From positions 1,054,001-1,118,000 of the forward strand of contig JAPXFQ010000065.1 in NCBI GenBank assembly GCA_028564705.1: a DNA stretch of 64,000 bases, written 5' to 3'. Source of the DNA: Apricaphanius iberus (lineage: Eukaryota > Chordata > Actinopteri > Cyprinodontiformes > Aphaniidae). Below, in pieces: positions 23,207 through 35,568 of this stretch. The position numbers and the translations under genes are program-made. Numbering within the stretch: the stretch's first letter is position 1; every line of letters starts with the position of its first letter. The notes under the pieces are model-generated. The model did no database searches. It saw only the letters and a list, made by a program, of their open reading frames with translations, and was not told the DNA's origin.

Positions 23207-26200
23207 ATGGATCAACCTTCGGTTGAGGTCCTTCACTACAGAGATGAGGAACAGTGCTCCACCCTGCTTCTGCAACTGAACAAACTGAGGCAGGAGAACA
23301 TCTTGACAGACGTCATTCTGCGTGCTGGTGACTCTGAAATCCCTTGCCACCGTAATGTCCTTGTGTCCAGCAGTCCCTACTTCAGGGCCATGTTCTGCAA
23401 CAACTTCATGGAGACTCGACAGACTAGGGTTTATATGAAAGGAATTGAACCCGCCATATTAACCAGTGTTGTTGACTATGTTTACACTGGACTGATTAGG
23501 ATTAACTTGGAAAATGTGCTCCATCTAATCCAGGCAGCAGCCATGCTGCAATATGGCCGCCTTTTTGAGGCTTGCTCCCATTTCCTTCAGGCACAGCTAA
23601 ACCCGGACAACTGTTTGAGCATGTTAAGACTCTCTGAAATGATGAACTGTGACAGTTTAAGAAAAAAAGCTAAAGAGATGGCAATGAAGAGCTTTACTGA
23701 CGTCTCCTCGTCTGAGGATCTGTGCGAGCTTTCTTTACAGGAACTGATGAGGTACCTCGATGATGATAGCCTTTGTGCTGAGGAGGAGCAAGTTTTTGAG
23801 ACACTTGTTGCTTGGATCCATCATGATCCTATCTCCAGACGTGGGACCATAAACAACCTTTTTAAAAAGGTTCGTCTTCGACATTTACACCCTACCTACC
23901 TCTTCCAGTTCATTGCAAACGACCCTCTGATCCAGTCTTCTATCCTCTGCACTGAGATCATTGAATGTGTAAGGCGGCTCATGTTTTCGATTGGCACAAG
24001 AAGCATCAGAGACTTTGTGGTCGACTTTAAACATCTTTGGGCTGCACCACGTCGTTGCAGCTACGACGATACGTTAGTGGTGGTTGGAGGAAGAAGGAAC
24101 AATGAGCAAACTTCAAGAGAGACCTTGTTCTTTGATGAGACCAATCAGAAATGGCAGCGGCTCACCAAGCTGCCTGTTCGTCTTTACAATGCCTCCTATG
24201 TAGCCCTTCACAGCATACTGTATGTTCTTGGAGGTTTAGCCACAAACAGCGGCCAAGTCAGCCGGACTGTCTACACCCTTTCCCTTAAGACCAACCAGTG
24301 GAGGACAGCAGAGCCCATGCTGGAGCCTCGCTTTGCCCACCACAGTGTTGCCTACCTGCACTTCATCTTCGTCCTGGGTGGCCTTGGATCTGATAGACAG
24401 CCGACAGCCAGTGTGGAAAGGTGAGACCTCAAGTCAGACACTTCTGGTTGAGATAAAATAGAGTTGCAATGGTAAACATGGGAACAAACAATCTCTCAAC
24501 ATTGTTTTAAGGTACAACAGTATGTTCAACCAATGGGAAGCGGTGTCACCAATACCGGAGCCAGTGCTGCATCCTGCAGTTGCTGCTACCAACCAGAGAA
24601 TCTACATGTTTGGAGGGCAGGATGCCACACATAACGCAGTCAGACTGATACAGGTGAACTCCTGAAACAAATGTCTACTTCTTCCTTTGTTTCTTCCTTC
24701 TTCCCAGATTATCATCTCATCTTATGTCTCTTTCCCTGGGTGTCCTGCCTTCGATCACAGGTATATCATATTGGCAGGAACTTGTGGTCTAAGATGGAAA
24801 ACAGAACAGTGAAGAATGTGTCTGCGCCTGCAGTTGTTCTGGACGAAAAAATCTACATCATCGGAGGTAGGTGGATAGAGAAAGCACAGTTAAAACCACA
24901 ATTGAAAGCAGGAGATAGAACTGTGTTTCATAAAACATGATTCAAAGAAAGAATAAGGCTTTTGTCAGATGCATTATAACTCTAATAATTTTTTGAAATC
25001 TTTTTTAAATTGCTAAAGTCAGCAAACACCACTGAATGGTTTGACCTGGAAACAGTTAGCAGGGCGCTTTTGGTGGATCACATTGACCAGAAAGGAACCT
25101 ACCAGGTCAATAAATCTCAGACGTACTGAGAGGCCAGGCCATTTAGAGCACTGAAGGTGAGAGGAAAGATTTAAAAATCAATTCAGAATATATTAAGCAA
25201 CCAGTGAAGAGAGGAGAGCAAGTAAAGCTTTCATGTTCTTCAGACTTGTAATGAGTTTAGCTGCAGCGGCTTGAGCCAGCTGGAGAGAGTGAAAGCAGCT
25301 CTGACTAATACCTGAATAAACTATATTTCAGACTTTAAGGTGAGGGTAGACAAATTTGTAAAGCTAAAAGAAATGACCTGATATTTGGATTGTCTTGTTT
25401 GAATCAACAAGACTGAAGCTTGAAATCGGGCATAAAGATTCAGTTTAGCACCAAATGTAACTTATAGATACAGCCTCATAAGCAACTTTACCTTAAAAAA
25501 AACCCCTACATTTGTTAGTATAGGACTGAGGAAAAAAAATCAGTGGGAACAACAGAATAACCAAAATCATATTCACCTAATTTAGAAAAATACTTGGTAG
25601 TTTAATAACCCTTATGATTCCCATGTGCCGTCGGCGGAACGTGGGATAGTTTCAGAATGAATTATGGTGATATACGCATCCGCCTCACTGAAGCTACCCG
25701 ACGACGTACATATAAAATTGCACAGCTGAATCCAGACTTTTATATACAGGAAAAAATAGTAAATAATGGTATTCATTTTAATCTGGAGAGGTAATTTTAC
25801 TGGCAACTTAAGTTAAAAAAGCCTGGAATCATAAGGGGTCAAAATGTACTCAAATGTTTTTTTCTTTGTGCACATTCAAGTATCTACATGGATTGTGCAT
25901 CTAAATAAGCTGAACAAAACAGATCATGCAATGGAGAATAGAAATGGCCTAAAGGCTGATCACAGAGGTGCACCATAATTCAACTAATGTATGGTTAAAA
26001 TTAAGGAAGGCATACCTTTGTTTGAGAAATAAATGTGTAGTACACCCACAGCTGAGTCCTCAACACCAACCCATTGCAACTGACATTGGAGGGGCTATAA
26101 TCGAAGTTTCAAAACTGCTGCTTATGAAAAAAAGTATTTTTTTGAAAAACACAATCAAAGTAATTACATTGTACTTGAAAGAGATCTACATTTTAGAAGA

Positions 26201-27038
26201 TACAATAAAAGAGAACATTAAACACAAAAATATTCACACTTTTGGCAGATTTAGGTTTGAAGTAATTCTTTTGACCAACATTTTTTTTCTGACTGACTCA
26301 CAATTTCAATCTGACCGAGAATCTGAGCAGCGAGCTAAAGATTAAGGTAATGGCAAGGAGGCCTTCCAACCTCAAAGACTTTGAGCTCCTAAGATAAATT
26401 GTCAAGATACCAGTGGAAACAGAACAGACAAAAACCCTGGAAGAAGGATTCACTTGCTGTAATGATTATTGAAATTGGAATAAAATGTTTTTCCACATGC
26501 CGTTTTTATATAATAGCCTACAAAAAAAGTAAATCAAAAGAATTACACGCAATTTTTTTTTCATGGATTCCTGTCTCATCTCCTGTAAGAAAGGTCATAA
26601 AAAATATTGCAACACATTAATCCACCGGTTGTATGAACAATTTGGGGATATATATACTGTATGTTTACACATTTTCTTTTAATACATTTGTGCAATGTGG
26701 CACTGTCCTAGAGCTGCTCAATGTGCTGTCTTTTCACATTAATGACAGGATACACCAGGAGAGTGATCGCCTATGACACCGAGGCCAACAAGTTCGTTAA
26801 GTGTGCCAACCTGAAGGAGCGGAGGATGCACCATGCTGCCGCCAGCCTCAACAATAAGCTCTACGTCACAGGCGGACGTTACGTCAGCGGCCATGATGTC
26901 ATAGAGGACGTGGACACCTTTGAGTGCTTTGACCCAAAGACAGACACTTGGACGCACAAGGGGAGCTTGCCGTTTAAACTGTTTGACCACGGCTCCCTGA
27001 CTCTGACATGTGTCTCGCATAACTGGAAGAAATCATAA
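23207..27038 (+). CDS. klhl38: Kelch-like protein 38 (BTB-BACK-Kelch adaptor)
   Basis: Four coding exons: 23207-24420, 24512-24653, 24761-24866, 26749-27038. All introns are GT-AG and phases agree, giving 583 aa plus stop (human KLHL38 is about 581). Domains: BTB at about residues 24-131 (LTDVILRAGDSEIPCHRNVL, YFRAMF), BACK at about 135-245, then six Kelch blades marked by VVVGGR, YVLGGL, FVLGGLG, YMFGGQ, YIIGGY and YVTGGR. The C-terminal RRMHHAA and FDCYDPxTDTW-like segments fit KLHL38 rather than other KLHL proteins. The family acts as a substrate adaptor for CUL3 ubiquitin ligases; KLHL38 is known as a striated-muscle gene. The ATG at 23207 was chosen because an in-frame upstream frame lacks ATG and a TATA box or acceptor sits just ahead. 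It lies next to fbxo32 as in mammals. Intron 3 (24867-26748) holds a dispersed repeat. Confidence 0.93.
25015..25480. repeat. Dispersed repeat in klhl38 intron 3
   Basis: Words such as GAGGCCAGGCCATTTAGAGC, CAACCAGTGAAGAGAGGAG and CTGCAGCGGCTTGAGCCAGC resemble a common fish interspersed repeat, recognised from general knowledge. Class not assigned. It does not touch either splice site. Confidence 0.4.
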
Positions 27039-27106
27039 ATAAGGCAAAAGAACATTTTCTTTTTATGTTTACACTTAATTGTCTGAGTTTTAAGTTTGTG
27101 ATATTC

Positions 27107-27121
27107 ATTAAACTGATTAAA
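27107..27121 (+). promoter_or_regulatory. klhl38: Poly(A) signal candidates of klhl38
   Basis: Two ATTAAA hexamers (27107-27112 and 27116-27121) lie 70-80 bases after the stop codon and give a short 3'UTR. They are variant signals, and no clean AATAAA is nearer. Confidence 0.45.
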
Positions 27122-28970
27122 AGTTTGTTTATAAAATTGATTGCAGAAGCAACAAATGTTTTTTTAAAGAAAAAAAAGTCTGATATCTAAAAAAAATTTC
27201 TTCTTTGCGAGACGTTTATTTTCAAAGCCTACACCTTTAAAAGAGAGCTGCTCTGCTGCACAGCCTGCTCTTAACCTGTCTAACTTCACAAAGGGTGAAA
27301 GCACTATTTTCAGCCTGCTCTGAATCATGAGATTTTACTTGTCATGTCTGAATCCCAGAGGCTCTTTGGTTTCAGCTCTCGAGTCTCAGACTTCACATGT
27401 GTCTGGCAAACATTATCCAAGCCCTTAAACTGAAAATCAGATGGTTGTGATGTGATTTTTAAAATATTTTCTAAAAAATACTTTCTGATCAAAACAAGAA
27501 CATGAAAAAATATACTCAGCCTTTATACAACATAGGCTTTCAGTCTAGACACTTTAATTTAACACCGTTTTTTTTTACTATTCAATCAGTCATTGGTCAT
27601 TGTTTTTTTAATAATTTTCTTTTTTGTTGCTTATTGTTTTTTTCTTCCCGTTCCTTGGCATATTTCATTCCAAACGTGACTCACAGAAGTACATGGTGAC
27701 TTGAATTTGAATCCCAGCAGCCCGTGTCTATCCGTTGCTTCACACTCTATCCCAACATGTCCACACATGTCCTTTTTCTCCACTCAAAGAAAGGAGAAGA
27801 CCAGAAATTATTTCTTTCTGATATGGCGTTTTAGCATAGTATAGTTTAAATGAGTATTTCATTTAAATTATACCTCAAGGACAAGCTTACCAACAACTAC
27901 TTATTTGATCGGGCCCTTCTAGACAACATTCTACTTCTCAAACAGTGCCATGCAAGAGTGCTCATCCCCATATTTAACTTGTTTTCACTTCCCAGTGGAT
28001 TTAATGTCATAGACCAATAACAAATTATGACATAATTGTAAAGAGGCTGTGAAAGGACACATTATTATTTAATAAAAAAAAATAAAAAAAAGAACCAACG
28101 TGGGGCTCATTTGGTTCATACTTTGAAAAGGTGCCTTTTACTGCAGTTATAGATGGAAGTCTTTTTGGGGGATGCCCTTGAAAGCTTTGTACAAGTAGAC
28201 AGTGAAAATAGCTAGAGTTCAGTTTTTAAGTTTTAATTTATCAAATGATGCGGTTGTTCCTCTGTAATACGGACTGCTACAGGAGATCCTTCACAGCCAT
28301 CAGTCTCTAGAACAACTCTTATAAAAAATGGCTTCATATGAGTTCCAGCAACATTAGAATTTTCCTCTAGGATTAACAAAGTATTATTGAATATAATTTT
28401 AACATGGATTCCTTATTTGATTTCAGCTTTCAGTTTGAGTGGTTGTAACATAAGGGTATGATCAGGGTAGGATCATTGCCCTGTAAGAAAGAGAACTTCA
28501 TTTCACTCAACCCATTTCCTTATTAACAATAACAAATATTATAGTCCCTACTGTAGAAGAGCATGTGCAAAGCACCATTCTGTTCCCACTATTCTACAGA
28601 GGGGATGGTCTGTTCAAGGTGATGTTCATCCAAAAGTTTGGATTGTGGCCTAATTCAAGCACCAAACCTTCTTTAACTTGTTTTCATTCAAATCTGTGTT
28701 TTCTAAACATCTATATAAATATATTTTACTACACTTTTTTTGTATTTTCAATCAAACTCTTAATTAAATCCCATTGAAATGTCCAAATATTTGTGAAACA
28801 CTTTTTTATTAGGTTTTATAAATACATTAAAAATGTCTCACTAATTTACATTGTTCCATAAACGGCACATTTTTGGGTCTACAACTACGGAGTTGTGGGT
28901 CTACGCAGCTTCTCCATTGTGTCCACAAGCTTCTGGGCCGCTATTTTGTTTAATGCACTTTGGCCTGTCA
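27122..28970. other. klhl38-fbxo32 intergenic DNA
   Basis: No gene. A block at about 27985-28080 (CCAGTGGATTTAATGTCATAGACC and GACATAATTGTAAAG) resembles a Tc1-like end region. The rest is AT-rich unique sequence. Confidence 0.45.
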
Positions 28971-28978
28971 CTCTAGGT

Positions 28979-29332
28979 CAAAGGTGTCAAAGTCAAGGCC
29001 CGGAAGCCCAAGCCGGACCGCCATGGCCATTGATGTGGCCCTCTAAACTGTAGAGCACTATATACATAGATCTTTTAAGTTCTACTTAAATACACCTGAA
29101 TACCCTTTTTTCACTCAAACCAGTGTTTATTTGAATGGTCCCAAATCAAATCATTATGAAAAGATGTTCAGTATCATTTGATTTTAAGAAGTACTTGTTG
29201 AGACAGAAATTTATTCATGTTTTAGTGGTTTGTTAAATATAGTTTTATCAATACTTTCTGCCACAAACGGCCCTTTTAAGGACAATCTTTATCTTTATGT
29301 GGCCCAAAATGGAAAGGAGTTAAACATCTCTG
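28979..29332. mobile_element. hAT-type MITE with 8-bp target duplication
   Basis: A 354-bp element begins CAAAGGTGTCAAAGTCAAGG and ends TTAAACATCTCTG; the ends are imperfect inverted repeats (9 of 13 bases). It is flanked on both sides by CTCTAGGT (28971-28978 and 29333-29340), the 8-bp duplication length of hAT transposons. The interior has GGCCCGG and ATGTGGCCC words near the two ends, a pattern known from a common fish hAT-derived repeat. No coding sequence. Confidence 0.9.
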
Positions 29333-30099
29333 CTCTAGGTGGACAGCCCTGTCTTTTTGAGCAGTGCACTTACGTTTAGATCTGTCCATTGTTGGGATCA
29401 TGGGCTGAACAATGCAGTGAGATGTTTAGTGGAGTTTTAGATCCTAATCCTACTTTTTAAACTTGATTCTCCCTGGCCTCCCTCTACTTGTCATCTGACC
29501 TCTGAAGGAAGTTTGTTGCAATGGATTTTATTTTGAAAATACTCCAGTCTGGGAGCTGAATTCATGCGCATACCATACTTGCAGATTTTAGATATGTACT
29601 TTCTAAATAAATATTTTAAAATGACATCAAAATGGCATTTTTGTTCCACTTCACATTTATGCCCTACTTTATGTCAGTCAATCTTTAAAATGTATTAAAG
29701 ATTTTGGCTCCAGTGTAAGAAACGTTGCTGTATCAACACTGAAGTACTATAAAGATAACCGCCTTAAAATAAATTTCTGTAAAACAAAGAAAATTTCTCC
29801 TACTTCTGTAACATTCTGCTTTAAATTAATAAAGTCGAAGCAGCAGTCTGTGGAGGGGTGAGCAAGGTGGGGAGGAGAGCAAGGCTGGAAAAACTACAGG
29901 TGATCCGACGTTATTTTGAGTAACAAACAAGAAGGCAAATGTTCCACCACATGACGTATGTGGCCCTGATGGTGAGCTGGCAGATGTGAGAGGGAACAGA
30001 GACAGAGAGAAACCGATGAGCCGAGTTTCACAACAGAGAATCTGAGCGAGTGATGAAACTCATCCACGAGAAGCAGCAACAGGTGTATATTTAAGCAAC

Positions 30100-30136
30100 C
30101 GTCTGTGTGTGTGTCTGTGTGTGTGTGTGTGTGTTT
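30100..30136 (+). repeat. (GT)n microsatellite
   Basis: An interrupted GT run, with TCTG breaks. Simple repeat, no further function seen. Confidence 0.9.
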
Positions 30137-30649
30137 GTTCCTGTGACTAAGGTTGTTGGCGGGTCGACCATGACTGACCAGCTGTTGTGTCTTATCACGA
30201 CATCACAACAAAAAAAGAGGTAGGAAATAAGAGACGAAGTGACATTGGTAACAACTTTCCAAAGATAAACAGCTTATTATACAAACATTACGCAAGGTTT
30301 AAAAGTTCTAATCCATCATCTTATTCTACATATTTTAATAAACTGCAGGTAATTTTCAACTAAGATATTCCTCACAGGTACACCGACGAGCTCAAATATA
30401 TCATGCTGAAAATATCTCACTTTTTAGCTTTAGTAAAGGATACCACCATGCTCTAGCAGTATCACTGCCTGATCTACTAGAAACTTGAAAGATTTTTTCA
30501 GAAACTGTTTCTAAAATATAAACAACAAAAATATAAATAAAAACTGCACCAACAAAATCCAATCTGTGCTGGATAAACGAACAGTAGTTCACAATAAGAC
30601 ATTGAATAAACATGGCAATTTTCTGCAATAACAAAAAAAAAGTTTGAAA

Positions 30650-32580
30650 ACTGTGGCCTTAACTTGTGCTAAGCCCCCTGTACTCTGATACTCCAAAATA
30701 AATTCCAGTACAAAAAAAAAAAAAATCTTTATCAGGTCTCATCACATAAAGTCCATCTGTATGTAATGGAATCTGATAAACACAGCTGTCCTGAAATGCT
30801 TCAGCGGAAGAAGAAGCTCCGGTCAGATGATATGAAAATTGCTGAGACACAAGTGGGACCGTACCATCCCCACAGTAAAACTTGGCGGTGGCAGTGATGG
30901 GCTGCGGGATGATTTGCTTCAGCAAGAACAGTGAAGCTGTTCAGAGTTGAAGGGAGGAAAAGAGACAAACAGAAAATCTGGTAGGGGCTGCAAAGGACCT
31001 GAGATTGGGGCAGAGGTTGACTTTCCTACAGAACAATGGATATGAACCACAGGAATTTAAGGTTGCTGTAAATCAACCTTTACTTAAGAAACCCTCCCTC
31101 ATCTAACCTTCCTTTCGTATCCAAAATTCTTGAGAAAATAGTTGCTAATCAAGTATGTGAGCATCTAAACAGCAACAACATGTTTGAAGAATTTCAGTCA
31201 GGTTTTAGAGCTCATCATAGCCCTTAAACAGCCCTGGTAAAAGTTACTAATGATATTCTAATGGCCTCAGATAATGGATTTGTGACTGTCCTGGTCTTCT
31301 TAGATCTCAGTGCTGCTTTTGACACAGTCGATCATAATATTCTCTTAGAAGGGCTCGAACATGTAGGGATCAAGGGAACAGCACTAGGTTGGTTTAAATC
31401 ATATCTGTCCAACAGATTCCAGTTTGTTCATTTCAATGATAAATCTTCTTCACACTCAAGGGTTACTTGTGGAGTGCCACAGGGTTCTGTGCTTGCACCA
31501 ATTCTCTTTACTATATATATGCTTCCAATTGGTAAAATAATTAGACATCATGGTATGAATTTCCACAGTTATGCTGATGATACACAATTATATTTATCCA
31601 TAAAACCCGATGAATCCAATCAGTTAGGTAGATAAAAACCTGGATGACTCTAAACTTTCTGTTTTTAAATTGAGACAAGACATAAGTTGTTTTCTTTGCA
31701 CCAGAAGCTTTAAAAAGGAAACTGCTAAGGTAATCACTTCATCTGAATAGCATTAAATTGGCTTCTGGTAATAATGTAAAAAACCTCGGTGTAATTTTTG
31801 ACCAAGACATGACATTTAAATCCCATATTAAACCAGTTTCCAAGATTTGCTTTCCTCCACCTACGGAATATTGCTAAAATTAGAAACATCCTGTCCAGGA
31901 GTGATACAGAGAAACTAGTACATGCATTTGTTACTTCAAGGCTGGACTACTGTAATTCCTTATTATCAGGAAGTCCACAAAATGCAATTAAAAGCCTTTA
32001 ATTGATCCAAAATGCTGCAGCAAGAGTTCTGATGAATATTAAAAAGAGAGATCACATTTCTCCTGTTTTGGCTTCTCTCCATTGGCTCCCTGTTAAATCC
32101 AGAATAGAGTTTAAGATCCTCCTCTTTACGTATAAAGCCCTTAATAATCAAGCTCCATCAAACATCAGAGATCTGATTGTTCCATATGTCCTAAGAGAGC
32201 ACTTTGTTCTCAGAATGCAGGTTTATTGGTAGTTCCTAGGATTTCTAAAAGTAGAATGGGAGGCAGACGTTCGTGGCAGATGACCGCTTGCACTGAGTCA
32301 GGTTCTTTTCCTGTTAAAAGGGGAGTTTTTCCCTCTCCACTGTCGCTACATGCTTGCTCACTATGAGGGATTACTGAATTGAATTGAACAATGATCATAT
32401 ATATACTCCCAGGGATGCAATGGAAGGTTTTGGATTAAAACAGTGACCTAGTCAAAGCCCAAACCTGAAACCAAATTATAATCTATGGAAAGATGTAAAA
32501 AAATTAACTCTATAGATTCCCTTCTCCCAATCTGATCTGGAGGCATTTTGACAAAGAAAAGAGGGTAAATATAATATATA
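30650..32580 (+). mobile_element. Tc1-like remnant split by a LINE insertion
   Basis: The left part (about 30650-31038) shows GTAAAACTTGGCGGTGGCAG, CAGAGTTGAAGGGAGGAAAAG-like words and GACCTGAGATTGGGGCAGAGG, which lie in order in the catalytic half of a Tc1-like transposase gene. The right part (about 32394-32580) continues the same gene with CCTAGTCAAAGCCCAAACC and CTATGGAAAGATG. The 1.35 kb between them is an L2/Rex1-type LINE. The Tc1 therefore inserted first. Both halves are full of stops. Confidence 0.75.
31039..32391 (+). mobile_element. L2/Rex1-type LINE, 5'-truncated
   Basis: The plus strand encodes a reverse-transcriptase core: DLSAAFDTVDHNILL, GTALGWFKSYLSNR, GVPQGSVLAPILFTIYMLP and HSYADDTQLYLS (the YADD active site, about 31570). 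After frame breaks comes the HWLPV block (about 32080). The 3' end has GGGGAGTTTTTCCCTCTCC and finishes in a TGAATTGAATTGAA tail, as in fish L2-group elements. GAACAATG before it (31031-31038) and at its end (32386-32393) is a probable target-site duplication. The frame is broken by stops (for example near 31227), and there is no endonuclease domain, so this is a dead copy. Confidence 0.85.
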
Positions 32581-34742
32581 TATATATATAGCTTTGTCAC
32601 CCACTGACCAGATATTTGCTGGGACTTTCCATGTCATCCTCTGGTTGAGCCTGTTCTATAAATAGGATTAACTTGACCCCATGGACACAGCGCAGCATAT
32701 TATTTACTAAATGTTCTTCAAATTCTCACAGTCATGCATTGACAGCCTTGAAGTTCCTGTTTTTTTGTGTGTTTTTTTGTGACAAATATAACACCGTCAT
32801 ACGTAGTTAACTACATGGGGAACTATTTTGGCTCAATCCAGCTGAAGTGTGAAAGACGTATGCAAAGACCAGCAAGCTAATTCAGATTGTGCAGAGATCT
32901 GTGTTGTCTGTTGACTCCATATGATCATCACAAACATGTTATTTGTTTTAACTAATAAGGACTAACAGTGCTTCGTGGAAGCAGACATACCACCTGCATG
33001 TTTTTCTATTCTGTGATGTTACAAGACCACAGCGATGCAGTACTTTCTGTTGACCACTGCTTTAAAGTCCCAACAAAATACATTAGCTATGTGACTAAAT
33101 GCAACAAAGTCAAACAGTTCAGAAATTAGTTCAAGTGCTGGCCCTGCAGAGAAGGATGCAACCACCAGTACCGAGTCTGCAGCATAAAAACCACATCAGC
33201 CGCATGTGCTAAACTGGTCGAGCTCTAAGAGAAAAGATTTAGCACAACGCACCCAGAAAGTGAGCCAGAACTTGCCTGTTGCTTCTCGTAAAAGTTTACC
33301 TAATTTGCACTGTGATTGATACGGATTAATGTTCGCAGAGAGTTCTGTGAGTTGAGAGAAAGAGGAATCATTCACGCTTCTATTATCCTGTACTTGGAAT
33401 ATATCTAAGCATACATCCACTGCTGCAGCCTGTTGACCCGAGTGATTGCATCAACTCTACGTTTGTTGTGTAGGATGACTTAAAAAAAAAAAAGCTGAAG
33501 ATGAGATCATCTGCTAAACTGTACACATTTCACCTTACTGTGACAGTAAAGGCACCTCCTCTTTGATCACGTTAGGATATCTTTTTTTTTTCCTCCCAGA
33601 TTGCTGCAGATGAATCTAAAGACAAACTGTCCTCCTCATTTAAATGATCTCTTCAATAAAGTTACTGTTTATTGACAGTGGAACACAAGGCTGAATAACA
33701 GTGTGATCCGATCAATGAGGAGCTGAAATGATATAGTTATCTCTTAAGACACAGGTCAGATCAATGATCAGTCAAACAGCCTTAACTGGAGGTTTTCCGG
33801 GATCATTCGTGCTTGGTTTCTTATAAAAAGATAAACTCTTAAATATTGTGAAATATAAAGCACATTTCAGAGCTTGGTAAAGGTTCCCTCTGCTCCTATT
33901 TTTTACAACTCCCTCTGCACTACCATCTTTTAAATCACAAACATTACTTTAATGGCTGTGGGAGAAGCGAGCACATGTAGTTCATCATGTCCCTTCCATG
34001 TTGTTATGTTTTCAATGTTTCCCATGTCCTTTCCACTTTTATATTTTTCTCTTTCTAATCGTCACAATCTGACGAAATCAGATGTGATCAGCTATGCCTT
34101 TTTGCTTTTACTTTAATAAAAGTCATGCTGAACAGGGACATATTCTATTCTGACCTCACACAGCAGCACAACCAGTCAGACCATACTGTTTAAAATAAAG
34201 GAACAATAAAAATACCCATAAGAAATACACTTGAAACCTTCCACTCAACACAAACACAATCTGGTTTGCAACCAAACACTCTGAAAGAACCCAAACCACA
34301 AGTCAATCTATTCATAATCTCAGGATTGACAAAAGAGGACTGGGGGCTTTACTGATAGCTCACTGGGGGGAATAGATGTGTTTTCTCCCAAACAGTTCCA
34401 CTGACAGTCATTTTTTTTCCTTTAGCATGAATACATTATGTATTATAAAAGGGAGTAACCCCACTACAATGTCTAAGCAGTGTTCTTATTATGGAAATAT
34501 GCACTACTGTAATCATCGGTACATAATTCTGATTTTTCCAGCCAACATTGTATCTATAGCAAGGAGTTTTATTGGAATGAGACTAAATACAAACCAGCTC
34601 AACTAAATCAGTTGGTCCCTCTTCAACGGGTCATAAACGGATATTCCGAAATTCAATTCAAGTTGATCAGTACATGTCGGACCCATGTGAGTCCCACTTT
34701 TTACCTTGAGTTATCCCCTTGTAAAGGTAAATAAGCTGCAAC
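32581..34742. other. Unannotated intergenic DNA
   Basis: It starts next to a short AT dinucleotide run (about 32572-32590). No gene, long inverted repeat or recognised element was seen in the rest. Confidence 0.5.
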
Positions 34743-35119
34743 TATGGGCTGGGTATCGATTCGGATTCTCAAGAGTTAGAATCGATTATTACAAGGCAAT
34801 CCGATGCGATTCGATTCAGTCTGATCCAGTTCGATATAGATATTGGTCACTGCTTTTGAAACCTTTTTTTTTTTAGCTGTTATCTTAATTATACGCCTGT
34901 AGTTCAATTAATTAACAGTCTGAGTGGAAAATAGTTTACCAGGAAAAACTGTTTTAACACTTTCAGAACTAAGCCTTAAAATGGCTGTCTGGATTTTGTA
35001 TTCCTGTTTTAGCTGTATAAACGGGAAAACTATGTTAAACAATGAAACCGATTTTTGAACTTCGATACTCGGAATTTTTTATAAGAATCGATTTTTCGAT
35101 TTCCTTCTACACAGCCGTA
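34743..35119. mobile_element. hAT-like MITE, copy 1 (ATCGATTC-rich)
   Basis: It shares ordered words with 48376-48771, including AGAGTTAGAATCGATTAT, GATTCAGTCTGATCCAG and a terminal run of AATCGATTTTTCGA-like sequence, in the same orientation. The end pattern (GGGCTGG at the left, CAGCC at the right) is inverted. No clean target duplication was found for this copy; the assignment leans on copy 2. Confidence 0.7.
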
Positions 35120-35481
35120 CTGGGAACCCTTACCTACTTTAGCCATGGATAAACTCATCTTCTACCAGTTTCATCATGTTCCCCATCCACATAAGATTCA
35201 TTTATAAATATTGGTTCATATTTTACATGGTTGTGTAAATCGTGCATCCACAGACAAATGAGATGAGAGGTTTATTAGGCCATGTGATGTATTGAGAATA
35301 GCACCAAAACTAAAATAAATGAGGAACTGGAGCAGCAATGAACTCAAATGTCCCTCTCGGGTAAATGTGTGAACGTTTCATAGTTTAGAAGTGAATCTGA
35401 TTGTTGTCCCTTTCTTTCCTTGCTACCAAAACGGCTTCGCTCCTTCTCCCTCCTCCGTGGCCTGTCTCGAACACCTAGGTT

Positions 35482-35568
35482 GATAAACAAAGCCACGTGT
35501 TGCGGGGAAGTTTCCAAAGTGGGCGGAGCCTCGGCGCTTCCGGGTTCAGAGTCGGAGGATAAAAAGGC
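35482..35568 (+). promoter_or_regulatory. fbxo32: fbxo32 proximal promoter: forkhead, E-box, GC-box, TATA-like
   Basis: In 90 bases the plus strand carries a forkhead-like GATAAACAA (35482-35490), a CACGTG E-box (35494-35499), a GGGCGG GC-box (35521-35526) and a TATA-like GATAAAAAGG (35559-35568), 140-225 bases before the ATG. Mammalian FBXO32 is a known direct FOXO target, which fits the forkhead site. The region is the most GC-rich part of the upstream DNA. Further AAACAAA words lie in the presumed leader (35590-35640). Confidence 0.6.

Noticed and set aside
24671..24940. Frame of 89 codons as a separate gene
   Set aside because: It is klhl38 exon 3 (24761-24866) read through into both introns.
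26739..27020. Minus-strand frame of 93 codons
   Set aside because: Antisense shadow of klhl38 exon 4.
31261..31635. Frame of 124 codons as a host gene
   Set aside because: It is the reverse-transcriptase core of the L2/Rex1-type LINE, with the YADD box.
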